Translations under genes and position numbers: made by a program
Shown: piece after piece, positions 48,414 through 56,985 of the stretch
Numbering within the stretch: the stretch's first letter is position 1
Layout of the letters: each line of letters begins with the position of its first letter
Notes under the pieces: generated by a model
Databases searched by the model: none
The model's input: the letters and a program-made list of their open reading frames with translations, nothing else
Told to the model about the DNA's origin: nothing
DNA from: Acidobacteriota bacterium
Lineage (GTDB): Bacteria > Acidobacteriota > UBA6911 > RPQK01 > JAJDTT01
Length of the DNA stretch: 64,000 nt
Assembly (NCBI GenBank): GCA_022827025.1
Contig: JAJDTT010000037.1
Location: forward strand, 1-64,000
Direction of reading: 5' to 3'

Positions 48414-48649
48414 CTCGGTACATCCATGCGCTCGTAGAGTGAGACTCGATCATCCAGGTCGATTCCCGGCATTGTCCGTCCCCACTTGGTCAACAGTCGA
48501 GCACGGAAGTTACGATTAGGGGCAGGTGGGGGTTGAAGGTAGTTGCGTAGTGCGCACTCGATCAGGCGCGTGAGCGTTATATCCTCTTCGGTGGCTCGTT
48601 GTTTTGCCGCTCGTATCAGACGATCATCGAAGTTGAGGGTCGTTTTCAT
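48410..48649 (-). CDS. VapB-like ribbon-helix-helix antitoxin
   Basis: A 79-residue antitoxin: MKTTLNFDDRLIRAAKQRAT (RHH strand and first helix), EEDITLTRLIECALRNYL (second helix), then a toxin-binding tail. ATG 48649 overlaps a perfect 16-bp palindrome. Toxin coupled downstream. Confidence 0.83.
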   Translation of the reverse strand: MKTTLNFDDRLIRAAKQRATEEDITLTRLIECALRNYLQPPPAPNRNFRARLLTKWGRTMPGIDLDDRVSLYERMDVPS

Positions 48650-48663
48650 ACAGATATCTGTAT
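48648..48663. promoter_or_regulatory. Perfect 16-bp palindrome at the vapB start; likely operator/promoter
   Basis: ATACAGATATCTGTAT is fully self-complementary and overlaps the antitoxin ATG by two bases. Reading the minus strand, TTGACG (48686-48681) lies about 17 bases upstream of a weak -10 inside the palindrome, so binding of the VapBC complex would block the promoter and start. The mRNA would be nearly leaderless. Confidence 0.6.
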
Positions 48664-48821
48664 CATTGGCGTCAGGTTGCCGTCAATGATGGACTCGTTC
48701 CACCGTGATGATCCGACAGGTCGAGACGATCTTAGCCGCTTCGGTGGCTCCGCCGTAGCGGCGTTACGGCGCGCGAAGTCCGACGTTTTCAACGACTTTG
48801 ACCTTTGACGACACCTGTCGA

Positions 48822-49997
48822 CTACTTCGGCGGCGGGCTCCAGATCGTGGCTCCGATGTAGCGCTCGGGGCCGGAGGCCTCGTCGGTGAAGTAGTAGACC
48901 GCGACCACCTTGCCGTCCGGTCTCTGCACGGCCCGGACGTAGCCGATGTCGCGGCTGGCGCCGTCGTCGCGGAGCGTGATGTGGTCGCCCCAGGTCCGGC
49001 CGCCGTCGCTGCTGAGCACCGCGCGGATGCTGTAGGGCTCGGCCCGGTAGCCGTAGAGCAGGCAGATGCTTCCGTCCCGCAACTGGATCATGGCCGGCGG
49101 GTTTCCAATGCCCGCGTCGGGCACGGCGTCATTGAGGTATTCCCATGACGAACCGTTGTCCGTGGACAGGTACGTGGCGATCCACCGCCGAGGTCCGTCG
49201 TGATCGCGGACCGTCACCAGGATGTCCGTCTCGCTGAGCCGAACGGAGGCGGGCATGATGGAAAACCCCTCCCCCTGCTCGGGGGCGATCCAGGAGAGGA
49301 ACTTCCAGGTCTTCCCGCCGTCGGTGGTGCGGACGCAGAGGGGGCGGCCCTCCAGTCCGTTCGGCTTCGCCGCCGTGATGAACAGGGTGCAGGTGTCCTT
49401 GTCATCCACGATGTAGTCGGTCCGCGGTGCGATTCCGGGAGTGTCGAAGCCCGGCAGACGGAACGGTCCGTCCCAGGAGCGCCCCCGGTCGTAGGAGTGG
49501 AACACCCGACCGATTCCGGCGTGAATGCTGTTGGTGCGAACCGTCAAGGCGAAGTCGGGATGGGTGAAATCGATGCCGCCTTCGCTGTCGCGCAAGGGTG
49601 GAATCGTCAATCCTGGCCGCGTGACGCCGTGCAGATAACCGCCCTCGGTGATCAGGTGCCCGTTGGCCGTCGGATCCTCCAACGCCCAGGTCTCGCCGCC
49701 GTCCAGGCTCCTGGCCAGCATGGGAATCTCCGGTTTTTCGCGGTCGATGTGGTGACTCAGACCCTGGTCCTTGTAGTAACCCATGCCGAATCCGACGAGG
49801 ATCTCCTCACCCCACATCCAGATCCCATGGTTGGCCGGCCAGCCCCCGAACATCCCTTTCTCGAAATAGACCTTGACGTGGCGGGGCTCCTCCGCCGTGT
49901 CCGCACCCTCACCGGCCGATCCTGAGTCGTCAGGAGCCGCGCAGCCAATGGCCCCGATCGCCAGCACGCCTGCCGCGGCAATGTTTATCCAAGTCAT
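48822..49997 (-). CDS. Sialidase-like (BNR repeat) lipoprotein
   Basis: A 391-residue six-bladed propeller. The lipoprotein signal ends in A-I-G-C (VLAIGAIGC), followed by an acidic linker. ATG 49997 has GGAGGA upstream. Asp-box repeats: RSLDGGETWALED, HSYDRGRSWDGPF, RTTDGGKTWKFLS, LSTDNGSSWEYLN and LSSDGGRTWGDH. It is a second, only distantly similar, copy of the kind of protein encoded at 3.9-5.1 kb. Attachment to a membrane by lipid is predicted; substrate unknown. Confidence 0.83.
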   Translation of the reverse strand: MTWINIAAAGVLAIGAIGCAAPDDSGSAGEGADTAEEPRHVKVYFEKGMFGGWPANHGIWMWGEEILVGFGMGYYKDQGLSHHIDREKPEIPMLARSLDGGETWALEDPTANGHLITEGGYLHGVTRPGLTIPPLRDSEGGIDFTHPDFALTVRTNSIHAGIGRVFHSYDRGRSWDGPFRLPGFDTPGIAPRTDYIVDDKDTCTLFITAAKPNGLEGRPLCVRTTDGGKTWKFLSWIAPEQGEGFSIMPASVRLSETDILVTVRDHDGPRRWIATYLSTDNGSSWEYLNDAVPDAGIGNPPAMIQLRDGSICLLYGYRAEPYSIRAVLSSDGGRTWGDHITLRDDGASRDIGYVRAVQRPDGKVVAVYYFTDEASGPERYIGATIWSPPPK

Positions 49998-50157
49998 GGG
50001 ATCCTCCATCTCGTCTTCGCAATTCACCCGGATACTACATCGGAATACTCGCCGCCGAACATACGGATCCCGGTCCGTGTTGACAAGGCGTGGCGGGTCC
50101 CTGTGTTTTGGGGTTGGCCGTAGAACGTCGAGGACCGGGGACGGGAAGAACCCCTGA

Positions 50158-50268
50158 TCACCGTTCCATCGCAAGGAGGACATCCTGCGGCTGCTGGACG
50201 ACTTCGAGTACGGCGCGACCCGTGTGGAGAAGGAGATCGCGGCGATGCTGAAAGAGATGCGCGTTTGA
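50158..50268 (+). other. Short reading-frame relic of unknown origin
   Basis: In a 440-base gap (49998-50438), one frame reads FHRKEDILRLLDDFEYGATR, then VEKEIAAMLKEMRV and a stop, preceded by a stop at 50155-50157. The amphipathic C-terminal-like sequence resembles ends of restriction-methylase subunits, but the match is too short to name. No start codon or ribosome site is present. The rest of the gap shows nothing else. Confidence 0.25.
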
Positions 50269-50401
50269 CGCCGGACCATCTGCGGCGGCTGTGGGCCAGG
50301 CAGACCGAGTGGAGACTGTTGCTGTTCCCCGTCAGTCCCCTTCGTGCGATTCACAGAAGTTGACGCACGAATTACGCCACAACTCTGTCGAGTCTACATT
50401 C

Positions 50402-50430
50402 TTGACACATATCCTGTGTGGCACTAACAT
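50402..50430 (+). promoter_or_regulatory. Sigma70-type promoter for the antitoxin gene
   Basis: TTGACA (50402-50407), 17-base spacer, TAACAT (50425-50430). The predicted start would fall about at the ATG 50439, giving a leaderless or nearly leaderless mRNA. The spacer contains a small inverted repeat ACACA-TATCC-TGTGT (50405-50419), a possible operator. Confidence 0.55.
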
Positions 50431-50438
50431 CATGGTTC

Positions 50439-50744
50439 ATGGGAGACGCGCGGCGAATCCAAGTGACGCTCGATGCGAGAGGATACGCGGCGGTGTCGCG
50501 GATCGCGCGACGCGAAGGGAAAAAGCTGGCCGCGGTCGTGCGGGAGGCCGTCGAGCAATACTGCGTTCTACCGGAGGCGCGGCAACGCCGACTGGAGGCC
50601 ATCGACAGGCTGTACGCGAAGGGGGCGGTCCCAGCGCCAGAATCGCTGCCGGAGTGGGAACGCCAGTACAGTCGGCTGAAGGCCGGCCTGGCTACCGGTA
50701 GTCTCGACACCACCGAAGATCCGGGGAGTCACGAGGACAGTTGA
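50439..50744 (+). CDS. RHH-type antitoxin-like protein
   Basis: A 101-residue protein: MGDARRIQVTLDARGYAAVS, RIARREGKKLAAVVREAVEQ, a ribbon-helix-helix pattern, followed by a charged tail (RLYAKGAVPAPESLPEWERQ). ATG 50439 is chosen because the promoter at 50402-50430 would start transcription just before it. Its stop overlaps the start region of a PIN-domain gene, so it is the antitoxin of a coupled pair. Confidence 0.75.
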   Translation: MGDARRIQVTLDARGYAAVSRIARREGKKLAAVVREAVEQYCVLPEARQRRLEAIDRLYAKGAVPAPESLPEWERQYSRLKAGLATGSLDTTEDPGSHEDS

Positions 50745-50749
50745 CGAGC

Positions 50750-51169
50750 GTGCGTGACTCGTTGTTCGTAGACGCCAACGTGTTCATGTACCTCGGGGGC
50801 AGTGACGCCCTGTACCGGGAGGCCTGCCGACGGGCTCTGCTGGCCGCAACTGAGCAGGGGGCCATGTTGATCACCAGCACAGAAGTCCTGCAGGAGATCC
50901 TCCACTACCATGCCGCCCGAAGGCGGCCCGATGACGCCCGAACCGTGTACCAGGCAGTGACAGACATCTGCGACGAGATCCTGCCGGTGACGGAACACCA
51001 AACGGCCCGTGCGCTCGAGCTGCTGGTGCGGCATCCCGGGTTGCCGGCACGAGACGCACTGCACGTCGCGACGATGGAGGCCCACGGCGTCGAGCGGCTG
51101 CTGTCGGCAGACCGGCACTTCGATCAGGTCGACACCGTCACGCGTGTTGACCCGCTCGCCCCCCCTTGA
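50750..51169 (+). CDS. PIN-domain toxin
   Basis: A 139-residue PIN protein (DSLFVDANVFMYLGGSDALY; TSTEVLQEILHYHAARRRPD; LPARDALHVATMEAHGVERL; LSADRHFDQVD). The four acidic positions appear as D in FVDANV, E in STEVLQE, D in PARDALH and D in SADRHF. Start is GTG 50750, or TTG 50741, which overlaps the antitoxin stop. Predicted RNase toxin. Confidence 0.8.
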   Translation: MRDSLFVDANVFMYLGGSDALYREACRRALLAATEQGAMLITSTEVLQEILHYHAARRRPDDARTVYQAVTDICDEILPVTEHQTARALELLVRHPGLPARDALHVATMEAHGVERLLSADRHFDQVDTVTRVDPLAPP

Positions 51170-51475
51170 TCCTCCGCCTGCCCTGGACGGCAAACAGGCG
51201 GAGAAGGAGACCGTGATCATGTTGCAGGACATGACGGCGAGTTGATCTCCGGGCGCGAGCGCTTCGGGCACGCGAGATCCCAGCCGAGCGGTTCGAGCCG
51301 GACTGAGGCAGCCTCCCTGGCACAGACTGCGCTGAGCGCGCCCCCGCTGGTCTTTTCGCTGTTGCCGGCGCCTCGCTCATGGGGATGGCGGAGCGCGAGC
51401 TTCGGCGGCCCGAGCGAAGTAGGAACAAAACGTCGGCACTTGTATTTATGTGCCGACATTTATTACGATTCGTTC
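51170..51475 (+). other. Intergenic region before the AbiE pair
   Basis: 306 bases. Nothing is seen in the first 260 bases beyond GC-rich frames with no family character. The last 45 bases hold the inverted repeat described below. Confidence 0.5.
51432..51457. promoter_or_regulatory. Inverted repeat upstream of abiEi; likely AbiEi operator
   Basis: Perfect 8-base arms GTCGGCAC and GTGCCGAC around a 10-base AT-rich centre (TTGTATTTAT), 18 bases before the AbiEi ATG. AbiEi antitoxins are known to repress their own operon by binding inverted repeats in the promoter; the centre probably contains the -10 region. Confidence 0.65.
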
Positions 51476-52078
51476 ATGACTGAACTCACTGCGGCCACGC
51501 TCAATGCAGCCGACATTGGAGCCTTTTTCCGGCCGCGAGACATTGAGACGCTCGGTGTCCCGTACCGGCGCCTCCGCGGACTCGTTGCGGCCGGCGCCGT
51601 GGAGAACCTCGGCGGCGGCCTTTACCGGCTGGCCGAGGTGGAGCCGACCGAGCTGGAAACGGTCGCCATGGTGGCTGCTGCCGTCCCGCATGCCATCGTC
51701 TGCCTGATGACCGCGCTCCGCGTTTACGAAATCGGAACCGAATCCCCTCACGAGGTCTGGATCGCCATCAACCGCAAGGCGCGCCGCCCTGCCCGAGTGC
51801 CGGCGCAGATTCGCGTCGTCTGGTTCTCGAAGGCGATGCTCACATACGGCGTCCTGCGCCGCCCGATGCTCGGCGTGCCGGTTGCCATCACATCGCCAGC
51901 CCGGACGGTCGTCGACTGCTTTCGGTACCGCAACAAATTCGGCCTTGACACCGCGCTGGAGGCGCTCCGGGACGTGCTGCGCCAACGGCTCGCCACCGTG
52001 GACGAGATCATGCGCACAGCCAGCGTCTGCCGGGCTCGCACGGTCCTGCAGCCCTACATGGAAGCAGTTCTGTCTTGA
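51476..52078 (+). CDS. AbiEi-type antitoxin (transcriptional repressor)
   Basis: A 200-residue type IV antitoxin of the AbiEi family. An N-terminal winged helix (RPRDIETLGVPYRRLRGLVA, then AVENLGGGLYRLAE) is followed by the AbiEi C-terminal domain (VCLMTALRVYEIGTESPHEV; LGVPVAITSPARTVVDCFRY; GLDTALEALRDVL). ATG 51476 lies directly after an inverted repeat. Its stop overlaps the toxin start (TTGA). The pair is an abortive phage infection/toxin-antitoxin system. Confidence 0.88.
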   Translation: MTELTAATLNAADIGAFFRPRDIETLGVPYRRLRGLVAAGAVENLGGGLYRLAEVEPTELETVAMVAAAVPHAIVCLMTALRVYEIGTESPHEVWIAINRKARRPARVPAQIRVVWFSKAMLTYGVLRRPMLGVPVAITSPARTVVDCFRYRNKFGLDTALEALRDVLRQRLATVDEIMRTASVCRARTVLQPYMEAVLS

Positions 52079-53028
52079 CAAGACGCCATCTCAAGAACGT
52101 CGCAGCGTCCGTCCGCGACCGGCTGCTCGCCCGCAGCCGCGAAACCGGCGAGGATTTCCAGTTTCTCCTGTGGAGGTATGTGGTCGAACGATTCCTTTTC
52201 CGTCTCAGCCATTCCCCCTACCGTGATCGCTTCGTTCTGAAAGGGGCCATGCTCTTTGCTCTCTGGAACGAGGCGTTCCACCGGCAGACCCGAGATATTG
52301 ACTTCGCCGCCTATGGCGACTCGGAAAACGAGGACGTCGTGAGGGCGTTGCAACAAGTTTGCCGTACCGCCGTTGACGACGACGGAGTCGTCTTCCTCGA
52401 CGATCAAATTATCAGCAGCAAAATTCGCGGCACAACGGACCAAGGCGGCACCCGATACCGTTTCCCGGCAACTGTTGGGGGAGCACGCTTTACCGTGCAG
52501 GCGGACATCGGCGTCGGCGATTCGATTCAGCCACCTCCGACGGATGCCGAGTTCCCAACGCTACTCGACACCGCCAGTTGCCGCGTTCGTGCGTATCCCA
52601 GGGAAGCGGTCGTCTCCGAGAAGTTCCACGCCACAGTTGTCCACGGTGCGCAGACGAGCCGGTACAAGGACTTCTTCGACCTGTACGAATTGGCTCGAAG
52701 TTTCCGCTTCGATGGTGTTCGACTCGCGCAAGCTCTTGTCGCGACTTTCGAGAACCGTAGTTCACCGACCGACGAGATCCCGCTTTCCCTGACCCGCGGT
52801 TTCTATACAGACCCCGGGCGAGGCGATCGCTGGCGCGCGTATCTAGCCAAACGCGGCCGCCTGCCGGCGCCCATGGACTTCGGCGCTGTCGGTGAACTCG
52901 TTATGCTCTTTCTTTTACCGCCGTGGCGTTCCTTGTTACATGGCAACCGGTTCGTCGCCATGTGGCCTTCGGGCGGGCCGTGGCGCGCAGGGAGTCAGGC
53001 TTGGACGGGAGTTGAGGGCAGTGACTGA
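52075..53028 (+). CDS. AbiEii/AbiGii-type nucleotidyltransferase toxin
   Basis: A 317-residue DUF1814 nucleotidyltransferase, the toxin of the AbiE system. Motifs: FVLKGAMLFALWNEAFHRQT followed by RDIDFAAYGDSEN (catalytic aspartates), AVVSEKFHATVVHG (lysine) and RYKDFFDLYELARS. Starts with TTG 52075 inside the antitoxin stop. The C-terminus WPSGGPWRAG is close to what family members show, so the gene appears whole. AbiEii-type toxins modify tRNA ends with nucleotides in characterised homologues (e.g. MenT). Confidence 0.87.
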   Translation: MTRRHLKNVAASVRDRLLARSRETGEDFQFLLWRYVVERFLFRLSHSPYRDRFVLKGAMLFALWNEAFHRQTRDIDFAAYGDSENEDVVRALQQVCRTAVDDDGVVFLDDQIISSKIRGTTDQGGTRYRFPATVGGARFTVQADIGVGDSIQPPPTDAEFPTLLDTASCRVRAYPREAVVSEKFHATVVHGAQTSRYKDFFDLYELARSFRFDGVRLAQALVATFENRSSPTDEIPLSLTRGFYTDPGRGDRWRAYLAKRGRLPAPMDFGAVGELVMLFLLPPWRSLLHGNRFVAMWPSGGPWRAGSQAWTGVEGSD

Positions 53029-53029
53029 G

Positions 53030-53230
53030 ATGGCCGAACGGACCGAGACGCGGTCGCAGCGCTTCCGGCCATACCCTGAGTACAGGGATTCCGGTGTCGA
53101 GTGGCTGGGCGAGATCCCGGCACACCGGGAAGTGAAGCGCGCTGATCGTCATATGGCGATTCGGAGGCATCCTATAGCTCCTGATACCAGAACAGGACGT
53201 GCTGTGGACTGCCTGTCGGAATGCTGTTGA
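53030..53230 (+). pseudogene. Remnant of type I restriction specificity subunit HsdS
   Basis: A 66-codon frame begins with the classic HsdS N-terminus: RFRPYPEYRDSGVEWLGEIP, then AHREVKR. After that, family similarity is lost, and the frame ends CLSECC-stop. A deletion has joined the first about 40 codons to unrelated sequence. With the HsdR relic at 6838 it shows that type I restriction genes have decayed in this genome. The rest of 53231-53350 has nothing beyond the PBP1A start. Confidence 0.75.
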
Positions 53231-53350
53231 CCGGCTGTGGGCCGGCTGTTGGAAAGCTGTGAATCAGGATCCCGTCAATTCAATGGTTCCAAATCCCCGT
53301 CCAACTCGTCCGTCCCGTTACTGACAGGGCAAGTCGTGTAGAATGCAGTC

Positions 53351-55684
53351 GTGCCCCGTCGGAAAAGACGCTCCTCCCGCAAGAAGCCGTCCCCCCGCCG
53401 GCGCCGCTTTCTGGTCTGGGCGACCTGCACCGTCCTGATCGTCGCGGCGGCCGTGACCGGATCCCTCACCGGCCTGATCCTGACCTGGGGATTCGAACTG
53501 CCCCAAGTCTGGGAACTGCAGCAGACCCGCCCGGACGTCATCTCAGAGGTCTATTCGGCGGACGGCCGGATTCTGGGCATCTTCGCGAACGAGAAAAGGC
53601 AGGCTGTCACCTACGATAAGATTCCGGACACGGTCAAGAACTCGATCCTGGCGGCCGAGGACTCGGGCTTCTTCCAGCACGCCGGCATCGACTTCCGGCG
53701 GCTCATCTACACGGTCTTCCGCAACATCGCCTACGGAGAACGAAAAGGCGCCTCCACCATCACCATGCAGTTGAGCAAACTGCTGCTGACCAGTCCCGAG
53801 GTGACGATCAAGCGCAAGATTCAGGACATGATCTTCGCCATCCAGATCGAGCGCACCATGTCCAAGGAGCAGATCTTCACCCGCTACGTCAACCAGTTGT
53901 ACCTGGGGCACGGCAGACACGGATTGGCGGCCGCCTCCGAGTTCTACTTCCAGAAAACCATGGACGCGCTGGAGTGGCACGAAGCGGCCCTGCTGGTGGG
54001 ACTGTTTCCGAACCCCGCCAGGTATTCCCCGATCAACCATCCCGAGGCGTCGATCATGCGGCGCAACTGGGTCCTGGAACGGGCCTACGAGGAAGGTTTC
54101 ATCGATGCCAGGACACTGCGCACCCAGATTCAGGAGCCCCTGGCCCTGAAGACATGGGACCGGCAACAGGCGTCGGCCCCCTATTTCGTGGAGTGGGTGC
54201 GCCAGTATCTGGAGAAACGGTACCCCGGCGGAGACATCCACAGGCGGGGCCTGAAGATCTACACGACTCTGGACTACGAGTTCCAGGAGGCGGCCGAAAG
54301 AGCGCTTCGTAACGGATTGAAGGCGTTCGACAAGAAACGGCGGAGATGGCGCGGCGCGGAAGAGAACATCCTTGAAGCCGGGAAGGAATTGGAGGGGTAT
54401 TGGCGCACCGACTGGAACACGATTTTCTCTCCCGGTGAAATGGTACATGGCCTCGTTCTTCGGTCGGACGAGCGCACGGCAGCGGTGAAGGTCGGCAGCT
54501 ACCGGGCCACCGTCCGTCCTGACCACGTGGAATGGACCGGAAAGGAGCGACTGGACCGGATCCTCAAGGCGGGTGACGTCTGCGCCTTCACCCTGGAGAG
54601 CATCAACCGCGAGGAACGGACCGTCGAAGTCATGCTGGATCGCGTTCCCGAGGTTCAAGGGGCGCTGATGGCCATCGAGAGCGGAACCGGCGCCATTCGA
54701 GCCATGGTCGGGGGATTCGACTTTCGCTACAGCAAGTTCAATCGAGCCACCCAGGCCGAGAGACAACCCGGTTCCGTCTTCAAGCCCTTCACTTATGTGG
54801 CCGCAGTGGAAAACGGTTACACGCCGGAGGACACGGTTCTGGACAAACCGGTGGAGTTTCTGGACGGTCTGGGGCGCCCCTACCGGCCGGTGAACGCGGA
54901 CGAGAAATTCAAGGGCCTCATCCCCATCCGCCAGGCCCTGGCGGAATCCCGAAACGTCCCCACCCTACGTCTGGCCAACGCCATGGGCGTCGAGAGAATC
55001 GTCGATGTGGCGCACCGGTTCGGAATCCGACGGGACATCCCACTCTATCTCCCCACCGCTCTGGGAGCCGGCGAGGTCACCCTGGAGGAGATCACGTCCG
55101 CCTTCAGCGCCTTCCCCAACGGCGGGGTCCGGGTCCACCCCTATTTCATCGACCGGGTGGAGGACGCCAACGGCGTCCTTTTGGAGCGCCACGAGGCCAA
55201 CGTGGACGAGGCCATCGAGCGGGAGACCGCCCAAGCGCTGGTGGATCTGTTGAGAAACGTTGTCCTGACCGGAACCGCCCGCAAGGCCCGGAGTCTGCCC
55301 ATTCCGGTCGCCGGGAAGACGGGCACCACCAACGACTGCACCGACAGTTGGTTCGTGGGATTCAGCAAGCTGCTGACCGGCGGCGTCTGGGTAGGGCACG
55401 ACACCAAGGTGTCGATGGGGAAAAGGGTCTACGGCAGCACCCTTGCCCTTCCCATCTGGATTGAATTCATGAAGGCCACCGTGGACGAGACTCCGTCGGG
55501 AAACTTCGGGTCGGAACTTTACGCCGCCCGCCGGTCCGCGAAAACTCCTGCACCGGTGGAAGAGGCGGCCCCCGATGAACGGGACGCCGATGCGGGAGAG
55601 CCCGAACCGCAGCAGCACCCCGCCCCGAAACCGGAGCCGCCGACGACGATTTTGGAGGAGGACATCCCGGCACCCTCCTTCTGA
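53351..55684 (+). CDS. Penicillin-binding protein 1A (bifunctional transglycosylase/transpeptidase)
   Basis: A 777-residue class A PBP. Domain order: basic cytosolic N-terminus, membrane anchor (about 20-46), GT51 transglycosylase (E103 in AEDSGFFQHAG; KGASTITMQLSKLL; RYVNQLYLGHGRHGLAAAS), then transpeptidase with S475-x-x-K478 (QPGSVFKPF), S533-R-N535 (AESRNVP) and K656-T-G (VAGKTGTTND). An extra proline/glutamate-rich tail follows residue about 745. GTG 53351 is the start. It polymerises and crosslinks peptidoglycan. Confidence 0.95.
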   Translation: MPRRKRRSSRKKPSPRRRRFLVWATCTVLIVAAAVTGSLTGLILTWGFELPQVWELQQTRPDVISEVYSADGRILGIFANEKRQAVTYDKIPDTVKNSILAAEDSGFFQHAGIDFRRLIYTVFRNIAYGERKGASTITMQLSKLLLTSPEVTIKRKIQDMIFAIQIERTMSKEQIFTRYVNQLYLGHGRHGLAAASEFYFQKTMDALEWHEAALLVGLFPNPARYSPINHPEASIMRRNWVLERAYEEGFIDARTLRTQIQEPLALKTWDRQQASAPYFVEWVRQYLEKRYPGGDIHRRGLKIYTTLDYEFQEAAERALRNGLKAFDKKRRRWRGAEENILEAGKELEGYWRTDWNTIFSPGEMVHGLVLRSDERTAAVKVGSYRATVRPDHVEWTGKERLDRILKAGDVCAFTLESINREERTVEVMLDRVPEVQGALMAIESGTGAIRAMVGGFDFRYSKFNRATQAERQPGSVFKPFTYVAAVENGYTPEDTVLDKPVEFLDGLGRPYRPVNADEKFKGLIPIRQALAESRNVPTLRLANAMGVERIVDVAHRFGIRRDIPLYLPTALGAGEVTLEEITSAFSAFPNGGVRVHPYFIDRVEDANGVLLERHEANVDEAIERETAQALVDLLRNVVLTGTARKARSLPIPVAGKTGTTNDCTDSWFVGFSKLLTGGVWVGHDTKVSMGKRVYGSTLALPIWIEFMKATVDETPSGNFGSELYAARRSAKTPAPVEEAAPDERDADAGEPEPQQHPAPKPEPPTTILEEDIPAPSF

Positions 55685-55708
55685 CGGGCGCCGGCAAGGG
55701 TCGCCGCG

Positions 55709-56875
55709 TCATTCAATGATCGTATCGGTCCAAAGTTGATCCAGAAACCTCTCCCACGGCAGAATCCAGATGCCGTCTCTGGTGCACCGAGGAGCGGTCG
55801 CGTTGCACACGACAACGGCGCGGCGCGGCTCGTGTTCTTCGATATACGCGCGAATCGGGCGAAGGTCGCGAGAACCGGGACTGGCACCGCCCTTGACCTC
55901 GATCGCGACGGCTCCTTCCCGTCCCAAGACGAAGTCGCATTCCAGTCCCGACTTGGTGCGCCAGTACCGAATCGGATAATCCCGTTCGCGATAGGTGCGA
56001 TAGGCCAGCAACTCCATCAACACGAAATGTTCGAGGGCGCGCCCGAAGTCCGGTCCCGAGGCGTTTTCGATCCGGCGTCCGGTGAGGTAGCCGGCCACGC
56101 CAACATCGAAGAGATAGAACTTCGGGGCTCGAATGATGACGGCACGAGAACGGCGGCGCCGGAACGGCTCCACGAACACGCCGAGCAGGGTGTCTACGAG
56201 GATCTGAAAGTATTCCCGGACGGTCTTTGAATCGACGCCGCAGTCTCTTGCTATGTTGCTGTAGTTCAGCAGTTCCCCGTGGGAGAACGAAAGCGCATCG
56301 AAAAACCTCGAGAACGCGGCGGCGTTCCGCGTCAGCCCTTCGTCGAACACCTCCTCCTTCAGGTAATCGTCCACGTATCCGGCGAGTAAACGGCGCGGAT
56401 TCGGCGTGTCGTAGTGCTGCGGAATCAAGCCCCGACGCAGCGCGCGCAGCAGGTCGAACCCGGGAATCTCGCGCCAGGTCAGGGGATGGAGTCCGAAACG
56501 CCAAGCCCGTCCACCCAGCAGGTTGGCCCGACCACGCTTCAGCTTCCTTGCGCTGGACCCGCAGAGCACAAAGCTCAGACCGTGGTCCTCGATCAAACGA
56601 TGGACCTCATCGAGCAGGGACGGCACTTTCTGCACTTCATCGATGATGAGCGGCCTGGCACGTGTTGCCCCATCCAAAGCCCGTACCCGTTCCGAGAGGG
56701 TCCAGGGCGCCCTTGTGAGTTCCAGCATCAGGCGGGTATCGAGCAGGTCGAATCGGGCGGAATGAGGGAATCGCCGACGCAGCAACGTCGACTTTCCGGT
56801 CTTGCGGGGTCCCCACAAGAACGCCGAATGCCCAGGTGGGAGGTCGATGTTGAGGATTCGAGTGTAATGCGCCAA
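55709..56875 (-). CDS. AAA+ ATPase of the DUF4143 family
   Basis: A 388-residue P-loop ATPase: Walker A at 22-30 (WGPRKTGKST), Walker B RPLIIDEVQKVPSLLDEVHR, sensor FVLCGSSARKLKRG, GGRAWRFGLHPLTWREI, then the DUF4143 winged-helix/nuclease-like C-terminus (RDCGVDSKTVREYFQILVDT; KFYLFDVGVAGYLTG; YWRTKSGLECDFVLGREGAV, AIEVKGG). The last part resembles restriction-endonuclease-like folds (E-x-K, AIEVKGG). The start is uncertain (TTG 56875 is used). Function unknown. It sits under a strong palindrome and often belongs to mobile or defence gene sets. Confidence 0.85.
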   Translation of the reverse strand: MAHYTRILNIDLPPGHSAFLWGPRKTGKSTLLRRRFPHSARFDLLDTRLMLELTRAPWTLSERVRALDGATRARPLIIDEVQKVPSLLDEVHRLIEDHGLSFVLCGSSARKLKRGRANLLGGRAWRFGLHPLTWREIPGFDLLRALRRGLIPQHYDTPNPRRLLAGYVDDYLKEEVFDEGLTRNAAAFSRFFDALSFSHGELLNYSNIARDCGVDSKTVREYFQILVDTLLGVFVEPFRRRRSRAVIIRAPKFYLFDVGVAGYLTGRRIENASGPDFGRALEHFVLMELLAYRTYRERDYPIRYWRTKSGLECDFVLGREGAVAIEVKGGASPGSRDLRPIRAYIEEHEPRRAVVVCNATAPRCTRDGIWILPWERFLDQLWTDTIIE

Positions 56876-56887
56876 ATCGTAGTATGC

Positions 56888-56930
56888 TCCGAAATGGTTA
56901 AACTATTTCGGAATATACTCCGAAATAGTT
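56888..56930. promoter_or_regulatory. Perfect 12-bp-arm palindrome plus third half-site before the DUF4143 ATPase
   Basis: AACTATTTCGGA (56901-56912) and TCCGAAATAGTT (56919-56930) are perfect inverted arms around ATATAC. A third, near-identical half-site TCCGAAATGGTT is at 56888-56899, 13 bases from the predicted start. The array is AT-rich in a GC-rich neighbourhood and looks like a promoter with operator sites. Confidence 0.65.
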
Positions 56931-56985
56931 TCCTTTTCCAGGCACTCCCGTGGCTCAAATCCGGTTCCGGGGATCCCGCAAGTTC

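Noticed and set aside
50158-50268. HsdM C-terminal remnant
   Set aside because: The similarity is only a generic amphipathic helix; too short to support, so it is listed only as an unassigned relic.
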